Assembly: GCA_021826035.1 (NCBI GenBank)
Contig: JAKBBE010000005.1
Coordinates: 1 to 64,000 of the forward strand
Source: Pseudomonadota bacterium
GTDB taxonomy: Bacteria; Pseudomonadota; Gammaproteobacteria; Steroidobacterales; Steroidobacteraceae
Direction of reading: 5' to 3'
DNA length: 64,000 bases
Both the position numbers and the translations under genes were made by a program. Shown here piece by piece: positions 1 to 10,947 of the stretch (the first letter of the stretch is position 1; each line of letters begins with the position of its first letter). The notes beneath the pieces are model-generated. The model was not told the DNA's origin. It saw only the letters and a list, made by a program, of their open reading frames with translations, and ran no database searches.

Positions 1-189
1 CAGCGTGTACTCGGCGCCGCAGTACGGGCACTTGGCCCAGCCGCTCGCCTCGATCGGCAGATACACCTTGGGGTGGGAATTCCACAGCTGCATCTGCGGC
101 ATGGGGCAGGAGAGCGGCAGGTCGTCGCCCCCCACCTCGTACTGATGCTGGGCGTTGGGCTGGATCAGGGGCTGCGCGGCTGCGGCCAT
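1..189 (-). CDS. Zinc-finger (zf-CHCC type) domain protein, partial
   Basis: Only the first 63 codons lie in the window; the gene runs off the left edge. The start is the ATG at 187-189 on the minus strand. The product has the look of the small CHCC zinc-finger family: one Cys near residue 30 (LSCPMP), then a CPYCG pair near residues 56-59, with HPKVYLPI between them. The next ligand would lie beyond the edge. The cellular role of the family is not established. It is often found beside ilvE and glnE in gammaproteobacteria, and glnE is the next gene upstream here on the same strand. Family assignment is fairly secure, function is not. Confidence 0.8.
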   Translation of the reverse strand, partial: MAAAAQPLIQPNAQHQYEVGGDDLPLSCPMPQMQLWNSHPKVYLPIEASGWAKCPYCGAEYTL

Positions 190-254
190 GTCTATTCCTT
201 GCAGGCAGAACTCGGTGGACTCAGCATTATAGCGGCCGCGACCGCTTTCGGGCC

Positions 255-3113
255 CTACCCTGTGGCCTCGGACCCGAAGGTCTGCTCCCAGATGGCGCTG
301 ACTGCGGCCCGTTCGGCGGCAAAGGCCCCGTCGGACGGCGCCTCGGGACCCTCAAGCGCCAGGCGATGGCGGTGGGCCCGATACGCCCGGTAGGCGCCGG
401 TCAGCACGTCCACGGTCTGCTGCGGCACCAGATTCGCCGAAGCGACGGACTCGAGCTGGCGGATGGTATCGGCGAACAGGGCCACCGGCGGGTACTCGCG
501 CGCCCACTTCAGCGCCCAGTACTGGGCGAGGAACTCGATGTCGGCGATGCCGCCCGCCTCGTTCTTCAGATCGTTCGCCTGCGGCTCGCGCCGCGAGCGC
601 TCGCGGCGCATCCGCTCGCGCATCGCGCGCACCTCCTCGCGCAGCGTCTCGCGCCGCACGCTGAAGCGCAGGATCTCGAGCCGGATGCGCTCGAACTCGG
701 CGCACAGTTCGCGCGAGCCGGCCACGGCGCGCGCGTGCAACAGCGCCTGATGCTCCCACGTCCAGGCCTCGTGCCGCTGATACTCGGCGAAGGCGTCGAT
801 CTGGGTCACGAGCAGGCCGCCCTTGCCGCTCGGGCGCAACCGCACGTCGACCTCGTAGAGCCGTCCGGCCGCCGAGTGCATGGTGAGCAGGTGCACCACG
901 CGCTGCACGAGGCGCGCGAAGAACACCTGATTGTCGATCGGCCGCTCGCCGCAGGTCTCCTGGTGCTCCCCGCGCGAGTCGTGCACGAACACCAGATCCA
1001 GATCCGAGCCGTAGCCGAGCTCCATGCCGCCGAGCTTGCCGTAGCCGATCGCGCACACGCGCACCTCGCGGCGGGCCTCGCTGCAGCACGGTGTCCCGAA
1101 CTGCGCGCTGATCTGGCGCCACCCGAGCTCCATGGCTCGATCGAGGATGACCTCGGCGATCTCGGTCAGCCGGTCGCTGACGCGCATCACCGGCAGGCGC
1201 CCGGACAGATCCGCCACCGCCACGCGGAACACCGCCGCCCGCTTGAAGTGACACAGCGCCTCGATCTGCCGCTCCGGATCGTCTGCCTCGACCCGCTCGA
1301 GGGCCGCGGCGAGTTCGCGCTCGAGCGCGGCGCGCTCCGGCAGCGCCTCGAAGCTGCGCTCGTCGATGAACTCATCGAGCAGCAACGGGTGGGCGGCGAT
1401 CTGCGCGGCGAGGAACTCCCCCTGCGCACAGATGCGCACCAGGCGCACCCGCACCGGCGGACTTTCACGCAACAGCGCGAAATAGGCCGAGCGCTTGCCC
1501 ATGGCCTCGAGGATCGCGAGGATGCGCTTCAGCACAATCAGCTGCTGCGGGCCGGCGCCGATCTCTGCGGCGATGTCGGCGAGCAGCACCGGCAGCAGCC
1601 CCTGCAGTCGGTGTCGGCCGGCCTCATCGAGTTTGCGCACCAGCGTCGAGGCACGCAGCGCAAGCAGCTGCTCGGCCACCTCGGCCGCGGCGGCGAACCC
1701 GGCCTGGGCGAGCGACTCGATGAGCGCGGCGGTCTCTGCCGGGGCATCCCACGCCCGGCCCAAGTCAATGCTCACCCCGGCTCGCTCGCCCCCGGCGCCG
1801 CCGAGCACCAGGCGCTGGAAGTGATGCACGACGCGCTGGCGGTGCGACTCGAGCACCGCGGACAGCGCCGGCCAGTCCGCCGCCCCGACGGCGAGCGCAC
1901 ACCGCTCGCGCGCGAGTGCCTCCTCGGGCAGCAGGTGCGTCTGCTGATCGGCGAGCATCTGCAGGGCATTCTCGACGCGGCGCAGATAGCGATACGCCTC
2001 GGTGAGCTCCTGGACGGCCGCCGCCGGGAGGATGCGCGCCTCCCCGAGCCGCGCGAGCGCCTCGAGCAGCGAGGTCGTCTGCAGCCGCGGATCGCGCCCG
2101 CCGCGGATCAGCTGGAAGGTCTGCGCGATGAACTCGATCTCACGAATGCCCCCCGGACCGAGCTTGACGTGCTCGGCCAGTTCGCGCCGTGCCACTTCGC
2201 GCTCGATCAGCCCCTTCATCTCGCGCAGACTCTCGAACACACCGTAGTCGAGATAGCGCCGATAGACGAACGGCCGCAGCGCCGCGGCCTGGACCTCCGC
2301 GAAGCGCTCGGCACCGACGACCGGTCGGGCCTTCACGTACGCGTAACGCTCCCAGTCGCGCCCGTGCAGCGACAGGTAATCCTCGAGCGCCGCGAAGCTG
2401 GTCACCAGCGGGCCGCTGTCGCCGAACGGTCGCAAGCGCAGATCCACGCGCAGCACGAAGCCCTCGGGGGTGGGGGATTCGAGCAGGCGGATCATCCCCT
2501 GGCCCAGGCGGGTGAAGAACTCCTCGTTGCTGATCGGCCGTTTCCCGTCGGTCTCACCGTGCTCGGGAAACAGCAACACCAGGTCGACGTCGGAGGAGAA
2601 GTTCAGCTCGCGGCCCCCGAGCTTGCCCATGGCGAGCACCATGAGCGGCTGCACCGTGCCGTCGGCACCGCGCGGCTCCCCGAAGCGCTCGATGAGCGCG
2701 CGGCGCGCGTAGCGCACGGCCGCGTCGATCGCCGCATCGGCGAAGTCCGATGACTCGCGCAGAGTTTCCTCGATCGGTGCCCCGCCGGAGAGGGCACGCC
2801 AGGCGATACGGACCAGCTCACGACGACGCCAGCGCCGCAACGCCGCCAGCATCCCCGCTTCACCGTCCTCGGGGAGCGGGGCGCGGCGGGCCGGCTCATG
2901 CGGCGCGAGCGGCCGCTGCAGGTCACCGTCGGCGATCAGCTCGGCCAGCCGCTGCGGGTCGCGCACGCACGCCTCGGCGACGAAGTCGCTGGCGGCAAGG
3001 ACCTGCAGCAGGGCCGCACCGAGGCGTGGCTCGAGCGCCGCACGCAGCCCCGGCGCAGCGGCCTCGAGGGCCTCCAGGCGGCGTTGCACCAGAGCATCGA
3101 GTGCGGGTGTCAT
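255..3113 (-). CDS. glnE: Bifunctional glutamine synthetase adenylyltransferase/adenylyl-removing enzyme
   Basis: GlnE attaches AMP to, and removes it from, a tyrosine of glutamine synthetase under control of PII, tuning ammonia assimilation in the cytoplasm. The 952-residue product matches the usual length (about 946 in E. coli). It carries two nucleotidyltransferase domains: GKLGGRELNFSSDVDLVLLF near residues 163-181 and GKLGGMELGYGSDLDLVF near residue 700. These are the paired Asp-x-Asp metal sites of the removing and adding halves. The ATG at 3113 was chosen because the alternative start 30 codons upstream adds a sequence without family resemblance. The gene is transcribed in the same direction as groESL but lies beyond the groEL terminator, so it probably has its own promoter. 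Confidence 0.97.
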   Translation of the reverse strand: MTPALDALVQRRLEALEAAAPGLRAALEPRLGAALLQVLAASDFVAEACVRDPQRLAELIADGDLQRPLAPHEPARRAPLPEDGEAGMLAALRRWRRRELVRIAWRALSGGAPIEETLRESSDFADAAIDAAVRYARRALIERFGEPRGADGTVQPLMVLAMGKLGGRELNFSSDVDLVLLFPEHGETDGKRPISNEEFFTRLGQGMIRLLESPTPEGFVLRVDLRLRPFGDSGPLVTSFAALEDYLSLHGRDWERYAYVKARPVVGAERFAEVQAAALRPFVYRRYLDYGVFESLREMKGLIEREVARRELAEHVKLGPGGIREIEFIAQTFQLIRGGRDPRLQTTSLLEALARLGEARILPAAAVQELTEAYRYLRRVENALQMLADQQTHLLPEEALARERCALAVGAADWPALSAVLESHRQRVVHHFQRLVLGGAGGERAGVSIDLGRAWDAPAETAALIESLAQAGFAAAAEVAEQLLALRASTLVRKLDEAGRHRLQGLLPVLLADIAAEIGAGPQQLIVLKRILAILEAMGKRSAYFALLRESPPVRVRLVRICAQGEFLAAQIAAHPLLLDEFIDERSFEALPERAALERELAAALERVEADDPERQIEALCHFKRAAVFRVAVADLSGRLPVMRVSDRLTEIAEVILDRAMELGWRQISAQFGTPCCSEARREVRVCAIGYGKLGGMELGYGSDLDLVFVHDSRGEHQETCGERPIDNQVFFARLVQRVVHLLTMHSAAGRLYEVDVRLRPSGKGGLLVTQIDAFAEYQRHEAWTWEHQALLHARAVAGSRELCAEFERIRLEILRFSVRRETLREEVRAMRERMRRERSRREPQANDLKNEAGGIADIEFLAQYWALKWAREYPPVALFADTIRQLESVASANLVPQQTVDVLTGAYRAYRAHRHRLALEGPEAPSDGAFAAERAAVSAIWEQTFGSEATG

Positions 3114-3232
3114 GATGGATACATACAGCCCGAAGCGGCGCGCAATTGCAAGTTGCCCCCGTGTCGTACTGTTGTTGACATGCAACAGCGGACAAAACGA
3201 CACAACGCGTCAGGGTGTGTCGGAATTGAAAC

Positions 3233-3259
3233 AAAAAAAAGCCCCGCATGTAGCGGGGC
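3233..3259 (-). terminator. Intrinsic terminator of groESL
   Basis: On the minus strand a perfect 7-bp stem (GCCCCGC / GCGGGGC, loop TACAT) is followed directly by a run of eight T residues. It lies about 140 bases after the groEL stop codon, in the right orientation, and before glnE. This is a textbook Rho-independent terminator. Confidence 0.92.
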
Positions 3260-3400
3260 TTCGAGGATTGCGCGGAATAGGGGGGTCTTGATCCGCGTCT
3301 TTCAGGATTGTCCCCGCTTTGGGGTCGGGCACAATCCCTAACTGATGTTGAGATGGTACCGATTCCGTCCGCTGGAATCGATACCTCTTTAGAGGGGTGC

Positions 3401-5345
<1,945 letters not shown>

Positions 5346-5401
5346 GGTGAACGCTCCTTAAAAGAACACGATGGATTTAAGTTAAAGCCACGAAAGAGCT
5401 A

Positions 5402-5428
5402 TTAGCACTCTACCCGTGTGGCTGCTAA
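5402..5428. promoter_or_regulatory. CIRCE-like operator (HrcA type) before groES
   Basis: TTAGCACTC, nine bases, then GGCTGCTAA. The known CIRCE element is TTAGCACTC-N9-GAGTGCTAA, so the left arm is perfect and the right arm matches 7 of 9 with exact spacing. It overlaps the last base of the predicted -10 box of the groES promoter, where HrcA repressors bind. The hrcA gene is not in this window, so the regulator itself is inferred. Confidence 0.8.
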
Positions 5429-5455
5429 TGATAGGTAGGCAAAATGGATTTTCAA
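5428..5455 (-). promoter_or_regulatory. groESL promoter, sigma-70 type
   Basis: Minus strand: -35 TTGAAA (5450-5455), 16-base spacer, -10 TATCAT (5428-5433), about 85 bases before the groES start. The CIRCE-like operator begins at the end of the -10 box. A sigma-32 reading is also conceivable, since the -35 contains TTGAAA, but no CCCCAT-type -10 box is evident. Confidence 0.65.
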
Positions 5456-5575
5456 CCCTGCGGGGGGCAATTTTTTCCGGCCCCGGGGGAGGAGGGGCTG
5501 CGAAGACCCCTCACGCCGGGCCGGCTCGATGGGTTTACAATGCGTCGTTTTCTTGCTCGAGCCCCGGCACATCGG

Positions 5576-5893
5576 ATGACCGACAGCATCGTGGTCCTGA
5601 CGAGCTGCCCCGACGAGGCGGCCGCCGCCCGTATCGCCGCGGCGCTGCTCGAGGCGGGTCTGGCAGCGTGCGTGACCCGCCACCCGGTGCGTTCGATGTA
5701 CCGCTGGGAGGGCCGGCTGGTGGACGAACCGGAGGTCCTGCTGGTCATCAAGACGCTCGCCCGCCGCTTCTCGGACCTGGAAATGCGCCTCAAATCGCTG
5801 CACCCGTACACGGTACCTGAAATCATCGCCCTGCCGATCGTGGCCGGCTCGACGGCCTATCTGTCCTGGCTCGCCGCCGAGGTGACGCCGTGA
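5576..5893 (+). CDS. cutA: Divalent-cation tolerance protein CutA
   Basis: Small trimeric PII-like protein linked to divalent metal tolerance; its biochemical role is unsettled. The 105-residue product starts MTDSIVVLTSCPDEAAA and contains the family stretch RSMYRWEGRLVDEPEVLLVIKT and the C-terminal HPYTVPEIIALPIVAGS segment. The ATG at 5576 gives the family length; an upstream ATG at 5540 would add 12 unrelated residues. The stop codon overlaps the GTG start of dsbD, as expected for the conserved cutA-dsbD pair. Confidence 0.95.
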   Translation: MTDSIVVLTSCPDEAAAARIAAALLEAGLAACVTRHPVRSMYRWEGRLVDEPEVLLVIKTLARRFSDLEMRLKSLHPYTVPEIIALPIVAGSTAYLSWLAAEVTP

Positions 5894-7758
5894 TCCGGTG
5901 GCTGCGCCCGATGCAGCGCCCGTGGGCCGCCGGGACCGTACTCGCCGCGCTGTGGCTGACCGCGTTGCCCGGGCCGGCGCGCGCCGCCACCCCACCCTCG
6001 CTCTCCCCGGCCGTGCTCGCCGCCCTCGGCGCACAGGCCTCCGGGGGCCAGAAATTCCCCCCGCCGGGCGAGGTGTTTCACTTCAAGGCCACCCCCGGCA
6101 CCCACCGGCTGCACCTGTCCTGGACCATCCGGCCGGGGTTCTACCTGTACCGCAGCCGCATCCACGTGCGGGCGCTCTCGGGTACGGTCCTCGGCGCACT
6201 GAGCCTGCCGCCCGGGATCGTCAAGATCGACCCGTATTTCGGCCGCGAACAGATCTACCGGAACGCCGTCACCGGCGAATTGGCGGTGCGCCGCGGCACC
6301 GTGGCCGCGCCGGCCGACGCGTCGCTCGCGGTCACTTATCAGGGCTGCGCCGATGCAGGCCTGTGCTACCCGCCGATCACCCAGACGGTCACCGTGGCCC
6401 TGCCGGCGGGCGGCGGAACGGGCGCACCGCCGCTGGCACGGCCGCCGAGCGGTGCCACCGCCCGCAGCGCGCGGCCGACGAGCCAGGGCCGCTTCGCGGC
6501 GCTGATCCGCTCCGGCAACCTGTGGGCGATGCTCGGGGCGTTCTACCTGGCGGGCCTCGCGCTCGCCTTCACGCCGTGCTGTCTGCCGATGATCCCGATC
6601 CTCTCGGGACTGATCGCCGGGGGACGGACCCTCGGCACGGCCCGCTCGGTCCTGCTCTCGCTCGCCTACGTGCTCGGCATGGCGTTCACCTACACGCTCG
6701 CCGGGATTGCCGCTGCGGCCGCAGGCGGGGAAGTCCAGGCCGCCTTCCAGCAGCCGTGGATTCTCGGGGCGTTCGCGGCGCTCCTGGGGGCCATGGGCCT
6801 GGCGATGCTCGGGCTGTTCACCGTGCAGATCCCCGCCGCCCTGCAGACCCGTCTGGCCGAGCTCAGCGGCCGGCGCACCGCCGGCAGCCTCGGCGGGGTG
6901 GCCGCGATGGGCGCCCTCTCGGCTCTGATCGTCACGACGTGCGTGGCGCCGGCGTTGGTCGGGGCATTGGCCGTGATCGGCCAGTCCGGCCAGATCGCGC
7001 GGGGCGGGGCGGCCTTGTTCACCCTCAGCATCGGCATGGGCACGCCGCTGCTGGCCGTCGGGGCCTCCGCCGGGCGGCTGCTGCCGAAGGCCGGGGCCTG
7101 GATGGAGCTGGTGAAGCGGCTGTTCGGCGCCCTGATGCTGGCGGTCGCGGTGTGGATGCTGGCGCGCCTCGTGCCCGCCCGCCTGACGCTCGCACTGTGG
7201 GCGCTGCCGGTGCTGGCCGGCGCGTGGGCGTTCGGGTCGCAGAAGCACGCTGCGCGCCGCGGCGGGAGCGCACTGCGCGCCGTCGGCGTCCTGCTCGGCG
7301 CGTATGCCGCGACGCTGCTGATCGGCTCGGCGCTGGGGGGCACCCACCCGTTCGCACCGCTCTCCCGCAGCGCCCCTCCGACGCTGCACTTCGCGCCCCT
7401 GCGCTCGGTCGCCCAGCTGCAGCGCGACGTGCGAGCGGCGGCGGCGCGCCACCAGACGGTCATGGTCGATTTTTACGCCGACTGGTGCACCTCCTGCAAA
7501 GAGATGGAGGCGAGCACGTTCACCAACCCCCAGGTCCGTCGCGAACTCGCCCATACGCTGCTGCTGCGCGCCGACGTCACGGCCGACAATGCGGCCGACC
7601 AGGCGCTGCTGAAGTATTTCGGCATCTACGGGCCGCCGACCATCGCCTTCTACGGACCGAACGGCCACGAGCGCCGCCACGAGCGGGTGGTGGGCTACCT
7701 CGATGCCGCGGCGTTCCGGCGCCGCGTGAGGGCCGCCCTGGCCCGGCCACCCGCATGA
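5890..7758 (+). CDS. dsbD: Thiol:disulfide interchange protein DsbD
   Basis: Inner-membrane protein that carries electrons from cytoplasmic thioredoxin to periplasmic acceptors such as DsbC and cytochrome-maturation thioredoxins. At 622 residues all three redox parts are present: a signal peptide ending near ARAA (residue 33); an N-terminal domain with C153 and C159 (CADAGLC); a multi-helix core with Cys pairs around 230-231 (TPCCLP) and 351 (TTCVAP); and a C-terminal thioredoxin domain with WCTSC (C533, C536). The GTG start at 5890 overlaps the cutA stop; an in-frame ATG at 5911 is an alternative. The stop overlaps the start of the next gene, a thioredoxin-like protein. Confidence 0.96.
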   Translation: MIRWLRPMQRPWAAGTVLAALWLTALPGPARAATPPSLSPAVLAALGAQASGGQKFPPPGEVFHFKATPGTHRLHLSWTIRPGFYLYRSRIHVRALSGTVLGALSLPPGIVKIDPYFGREQIYRNAVTGELAVRRGTVAAPADASLAVTYQGCADAGLCYPPITQTVTVALPAGGGTGAPPLARPPSGATARSARPTSQGRFAALIRSGNLWAMLGAFYLAGLALAFTPCCLPMIPILSGLIAGGRTLGTARSVLLSLAYVLGMAFTYTLAGIAAAAAGGEVQAAFQQPWILGAFAALLGAMGLAMLGLFTVQIPAALQTRLAELSGRRTAGSLGGVAAMGALSALIVTTCVAPALVGALAVIGQSGQIARGGAALFTLSIGMGTPLLAVGASAGRLLPKAGAWMELVKRLFGALMLAVAVWMLARLVPARLTLALWALPVLAGAWAFGSQKHAARRGGSALRAVGVLLGAYAATLLIGSALGGTHPFAPLSRSAPPTLHFAPLRSVAQLQRDVRAAAARHQTVMVDFYADWCTSCKEMEASTFTNPQVRRELAHTLLLRADVTADNAADQALLKYFGIYGPPTIAFYGPNGHERRHERVVGYLDAAAFRRRVRAALARPPA

Positions 7759-8453
7759 GCCGTGGCGGCAAGCTCGCCCGCGGCACGCTCGCCGCGGGCC
7801 TGATCCTCGCCGCCGGCGTGGCCGGGTATGCCCTGCGCGCGGCTCGGACCGCCCCCGCGGCCGCGCCGCTCGTGCCGGCGGCCCCCTCGCGGCGGGCCCC
7901 GGCGCTCTCCGCACCCGCGGCGCAGCGCGCACGGCACACGCTGCCCGACGCTCTGCCGCAGATCCCGTTCCGCGACCGACACGGACGGCTGCGCCGCTTC
8001 GCCGACTGGGGCGGCCGGCCGCTGCTGGTGAATTTCTGGGCGCCGTGGTGCTCCCCCTGCCGCGCCGAAGTGCCGTTGCTCGAGCAGCTGAGCCGCACGC
8101 GGCCTCAGGGCCTGCAGGTGATCGGGGTGGCGGTCGATGCGCGCCCGGCGGTCCTGCGCTACGCGCAGCAGGCCGGAATCCGCTATCCTCTGCTGATTGG
8201 CCTGCGGCCCGGGATGCGGGCGATCCGCGCGCTCGGGATGATGATGGCCTTTCCGTTCTCCGTGTTCGTCGATGCACACGGCCGGATCGTGACGGTCGAG
8301 GTCGGACGCCTGCACGCCGCCGAGGCGCACGTGATCCTCGAGCGCATCGGGGCGCTCGACCGCGGCCAGATCAGCCTCGCCGCCGCGCGCGGCCAGATCG
8401 CCGCGGAAATCGCGCAGCTGGCGGCACACCGCGCGGCGCACGCCCAGGGCTGA
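7755..8453 (+). CDS. TlpA/ResA-like membrane-anchored periplasmic thioredoxin
   Basis: A 232-residue thioredoxin-fold protein. An N-terminal hydrophobic segment (about residues 9-28) looks like an uncleaved anchor or signal. An Ala/Pro-rich linker follows, then the thioredoxin domain with [20 protein letters not shown], so the active site is WCSPC. A cis-Pro region, [10 protein letters not shown], follows. The ATG overlaps the dsbD stop (ATGA), implying translational coupling and a probable role as a periplasmic partner reduced by DsbD. The C-terminal tail after the fold (about 40 residues, Ala/Gln-rich) is not recognised. The exact subfamily (TlpA, ResA or DsbE-like) cannot be settled here. 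Confidence 0.88.
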   Translation: MSRGGKLARGTLAAGLILAAGVAGYALRAARTAPAAAPLVPAAPSRRAPALSAPAAQRARHTLPDALPQIPFRDRHGRLRRFADWGGRPLLVNFWAPWCSPCRAEVPLLEQLSRTRPQGLQVIGVAVDARPAVLRYAQQAGIRYPLLIGLRPGMRAIRALGMMMAFPFSVFVDAHGRIVTVEVGRLHAAEAHVILERIGALDRGQISLAAARGQIAAEIAQLAAHRAAHAQG

Positions 8454-8559
8454 GCGATTTAAGCCTGATCCCGTCCGATCGCGACAAAATCCACCCATTT
8501 CTGGCGGAATTAGGGTAAATTGGCTGCGCTCTGTGCGCCAAGGCCTGCCCCTATTCCGC

Positions 8560-9015
8560 ATGACACGCCTGTTGCTCCTGAACGGCCCGAATCTGAACCT
8601 GCTCGGTCAGCGGGAGCCCCATATTTACGGGGCGGACACGCTCGAAACGATCGAGCGGCGCGCCGCCGAGTGTGCACGCCAGGTGGGCTGCACGCTGGAG
8701 TGTTTTCAGAGTAACGCCGAGCACCTGCTGCTCGAGCGGATTCACCGGGCCGGCGCCGAAGGCGTGGGGTGCCTCATTTTCAATCCCGGCGCCTTCACCC
8801 ACACGAGCGTCGCGCTGCGGGACGCGGTCCTGGCCGTTCATCTGCCGGTGATCGAGGTCCACCTGTCCAATCCGCACGCGCGTGAGCCGTTCCGGCACCG
8901 ATCGTACTTCTCGGACATCGCCCTCGGGGTGATCTCGGGCTTCGGCGCCCTGGGATATGAGTTGGCCGTGCGCGCTGCCGCACAGCATCTCGCCCGGGCA
9001 CCGCACGCCGGGTGA
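8560..9015 (+). CDS. aroQ: 3-dehydroquinate dehydratase, type II
   Basis: Cytoplasmic dodecameric enzyme converting 3-dehydroquinate to 3-dehydroshikimate, third step of the shikimate pathway. The 151-residue product shows the type II signature [21 protein letters not shown] with the catalytic Tyr at residue 23, [15 protein letters not shown], and [13 protein letters not shown] with the catalytic His. The ATG at 8560 is chosen over an in-frame GTG at 8533 because it gives the family N-terminus. It is followed closely by accB and accC, a conserved gammaproteobacterial order. Confidence 0.97.
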   Translation: MTRLLLLNGPNLNLLGQREPHIYGADTLETIERRAAECARQVGCTLECFQSNAEHLLLERIHRAGAEGVGCLIFNPGAFTHTSVALRDAVLAVHLPVIEVHLSNPHAREPFRHRSYFSDIALGVISGFGALGYELAVRAAAQHLARAPHAG

Positions 9016-9067
9016 CCCCGAGTCGTTCCATTGCATACCGTCCCATGACGCGAGGGGGATTTCCCAC

Positions 9068-9532
9068 ATGGATATCCGCAAAATCAAAAAATTGATCGAA
9101 CTGCTGGAAGAGTCCGGCATCGCTGAAATCGAGATCAAGGAAGGCGAAGAAGCCGTACGGATCAGCCGCATGCCGACCGGCAACGCACTGGTGCATGCCC
9201 TGCCGCAGTTCGCCCTGCCGCAGATCGCCGCGTCGCTGCCGGCCGAAGTGCCGGCCGCGGCCGCGCCGGCGGCCGAAGCCGCCAAGGCGCGCTCCAACGA
9301 GCACGTGGTCACCGCGCCGATGGTCGGCACGTTCTATGCCGCCCCGACACCGGGTGCGAAGTCGTTCGTGGAGATCGGCGATGAGGTCAAGGTCGGCGAG
9401 GTTCTCTGCATCATCGAGGCGATGAAGATGATGAATCAGATCGAAGCGGATCGCGCCGGACGGATCACCTCGATCATGGCGCGCAACGGCGACCCGGTCG
9501 AGTACGGCCAACCGCTGTTCGTCATCGAATAG
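9068..9532 (+). CDS. accB: Acetyl-CoA carboxylase biotin carboxyl carrier protein
   Basis: Carries the biotin that shuttles CO2 between the carboxylase and transferase halves of acetyl-CoA carboxylase, the first committed step of fatty-acid synthesis. The 154-residue product begins MDIRKIKKLIELLEESGIAE, has a short Ala/Pro-rich linker, then the biotinyl domain with EAMKMM; Lys120 is the predicted biotin site. It lies 52 bases after aroQ and 12 before accC. Confidence 0.98.
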   Translation: MDIRKIKKLIELLEESGIAEIEIKEGEEAVRISRMPTGNALVHALPQFALPQIAASLPAEVPAAAAPAAEAAKARSNEHVVTAPMVGTFYAAPTPGAKSFVEIGDEVKVGEVLCIIEAMKMMNQIEADRAGRITSIMARNGDPVEYGQPLFVIE

Positions 9533-9544
9533 GCGCGCACCGCC

Positions 9545-10888
9545 ATGCTGGAAAAGGTTCTCATCGCCAATCGCGGTGAAATCGCCCTGCGCATCCTCAG
9601 GGCCTGCCGCGAGTTGGGCATCAAAACCGTGGCGGTGCACTCCACCGCCGATTACAGCCTGAAGCACGTTCTGCTCGCCGACGAATCGGTGTGCATCGGT
9701 CCGCCGCCTTCGACGGCGAGCTACCTGAACATGCCGGCCATCATCAGCGCCGCGGAGGTCACCGATGCGGTGGCCATCCACCCCGGCTACGGCTTTCTCT
9801 CCGAGAACGCCGACTTCGCCGAACGGGTGGAGAACAGCGGCTTCGTGTTCGTCGGGCCGAAGGCCGAGACGATCCGCACCATGGGCGACAAGGTGTCCGC
9901 GATCCGCGTGATGAAGGCGCACGGCGTACCGTGCGTACCGGGATCGGACGGACCGCTCGGCGATGATCCGGATGAGAATTTCCGCATCGCTCGGGACATC
10001 GGCTACCCGGTGATCATCAAGGCCTCCGGCGGCGGCGGCGGTCGCGGCATGCGTGTGGTGCACAGCGATGCCTCGCTGCTGAATTCCATTGGCGTGACGC
10101 GCAGCGAGGCGCAGGCGGCCTTCGGCAACGACCAGGTGTACATGGAGAAATTCCTGGAGCGGCCGCGGCACATCGAGTTCCAGGTGCTCGCCGACCATCA
10201 CGGCAATGTCGTGCACCTGGGCGAGCGCGACTGCTCGATGCAGCGGCGCCACCAGAAGGTGCTCGAGGAAGCCCCCGCCCCCGGGATCACCCCGAAGCAG
10301 CGGCGCACCATGGGCGAGCGCTGCGTCGAGGCGTGTGTGGCGGTCGACTACCGCAGCGCCGGGACGCTGGAGTTCCTCTACCAGGACGGGGAGTTCTATT
10401 TCATCGAGATGAACACCCGCATCCAGGTCGAGCATCCGGTGACCGAGCTGATCACGGGCATCGATCTGGTGAAGGCACAGCTGCTGATCGCCACCGGCGA
10501 GAGACTGCCGTACGTGCAGAACGACATCCAGATCCGCGGCCATGCGATCGAGTGCCGCATCAACGCGGAGGATCCGAAGAACTTCATGCCCTCACCGGGA
10601 CCGGTGCGGCTGTGGCACGCCCCGGGCGGCCCCGGGGTGCGGGTCGACAGCCACGTCTACTCCGGCTACAACGTGCCGCCCTACTACGACTCGCTGATCG
10701 GCAAGCTGATCACGCAAGGGGAGTCGCGCGAGGTGGCGATCGCGCGCATGCGCAATGCGCTCGCCGAGATGGTCATCGAGGGCATCAAGACCAACGTTCC
10801 GCTGCACCAGGAGATCTGCAATCATGCGGCCTTCCAGAAGGGCGGCACGGACATCCACTACCTGGAGCGTCGGCTGGGTCTGAAGTGA
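9545..10888 (+). CDS. accC: Acetyl-CoA carboxylase, biotin carboxylase subunit
   Basis: ATP-grasp enzyme that carboxylates the biotin on AccB using bicarbonate. The 447-residue product starts [21 protein letters not shown]. It carries the Gly-rich ATP loop [12 protein letters not shown] near residue 160 and the catalytic region [16 protein letters not shown] near 280-295. Length agrees with the E. coli enzyme (449). It follows accB by 12 bases, almost certainly in one transcript. Confidence 0.98.
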   Translation: MLEKVLIANRGEIALRILRACRELGIKTVAVHSTADYSLKHVLLADESVCIGPPPSTASYLNMPAIISAAEVTDAVAIHPGYGFLSENADFAERVENSGFVFVGPKAETIRTMGDKVSAIRVMKAHGVPCVPGSDGPLGDDPDENFRIARDIGYPVIIKASGGGGGRGMRVVHSDASLLNSIGVTRSEAQAAFGNDQVYMEKFLERPRHIEFQVLADHHGNVVHLGERDCSMQRRHQKVLEEAPAPGITPKQRRTMGERCVEACVAVDYRSAGTLEFLYQDGEFYFIEMNTRIQVEHPVTELITGIDLVKAQLLIATGERLPYVQNDIQIRGHAIECRINAEDPKNFMPSPGPVRLWHAPGGPGVRVDSHVYSGYNVPPYYDSLIGKLITQGESREVAIARMRNALAEMVIEGIKTNVPLHQEICNHAAFQKGGTDIHYLERRLGLK

Positions 10889-10947
10889 GCGCGGGACGCC
10901 GGGGCGAAGCCTGAACGGCGCGCCGCGGCGCCTGTGCACGGTGAGCC

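Noticed and set aside
366..2753. A 795-codon open frame opposite glnE
   Set aside because: High-GC coding strands leave long open antisense frames. The glnE strand has clear domains and motifs, this one has none. The same holds for long frames opposite groEL (3308-5077), dsbD (5857-8277), leuS (41040-44003) and rpoA (56129-57817).
3169..3188. CTGTTG-N8-CAACAG inverted repeat upstream of glnE as a possible LexA box
   Set aside because: The CTGT and ACAG cores are 12 bases apart instead of the 8 of the E. coli box, and glnE is not an SOS gene. Left as an unexplained small palindrome.
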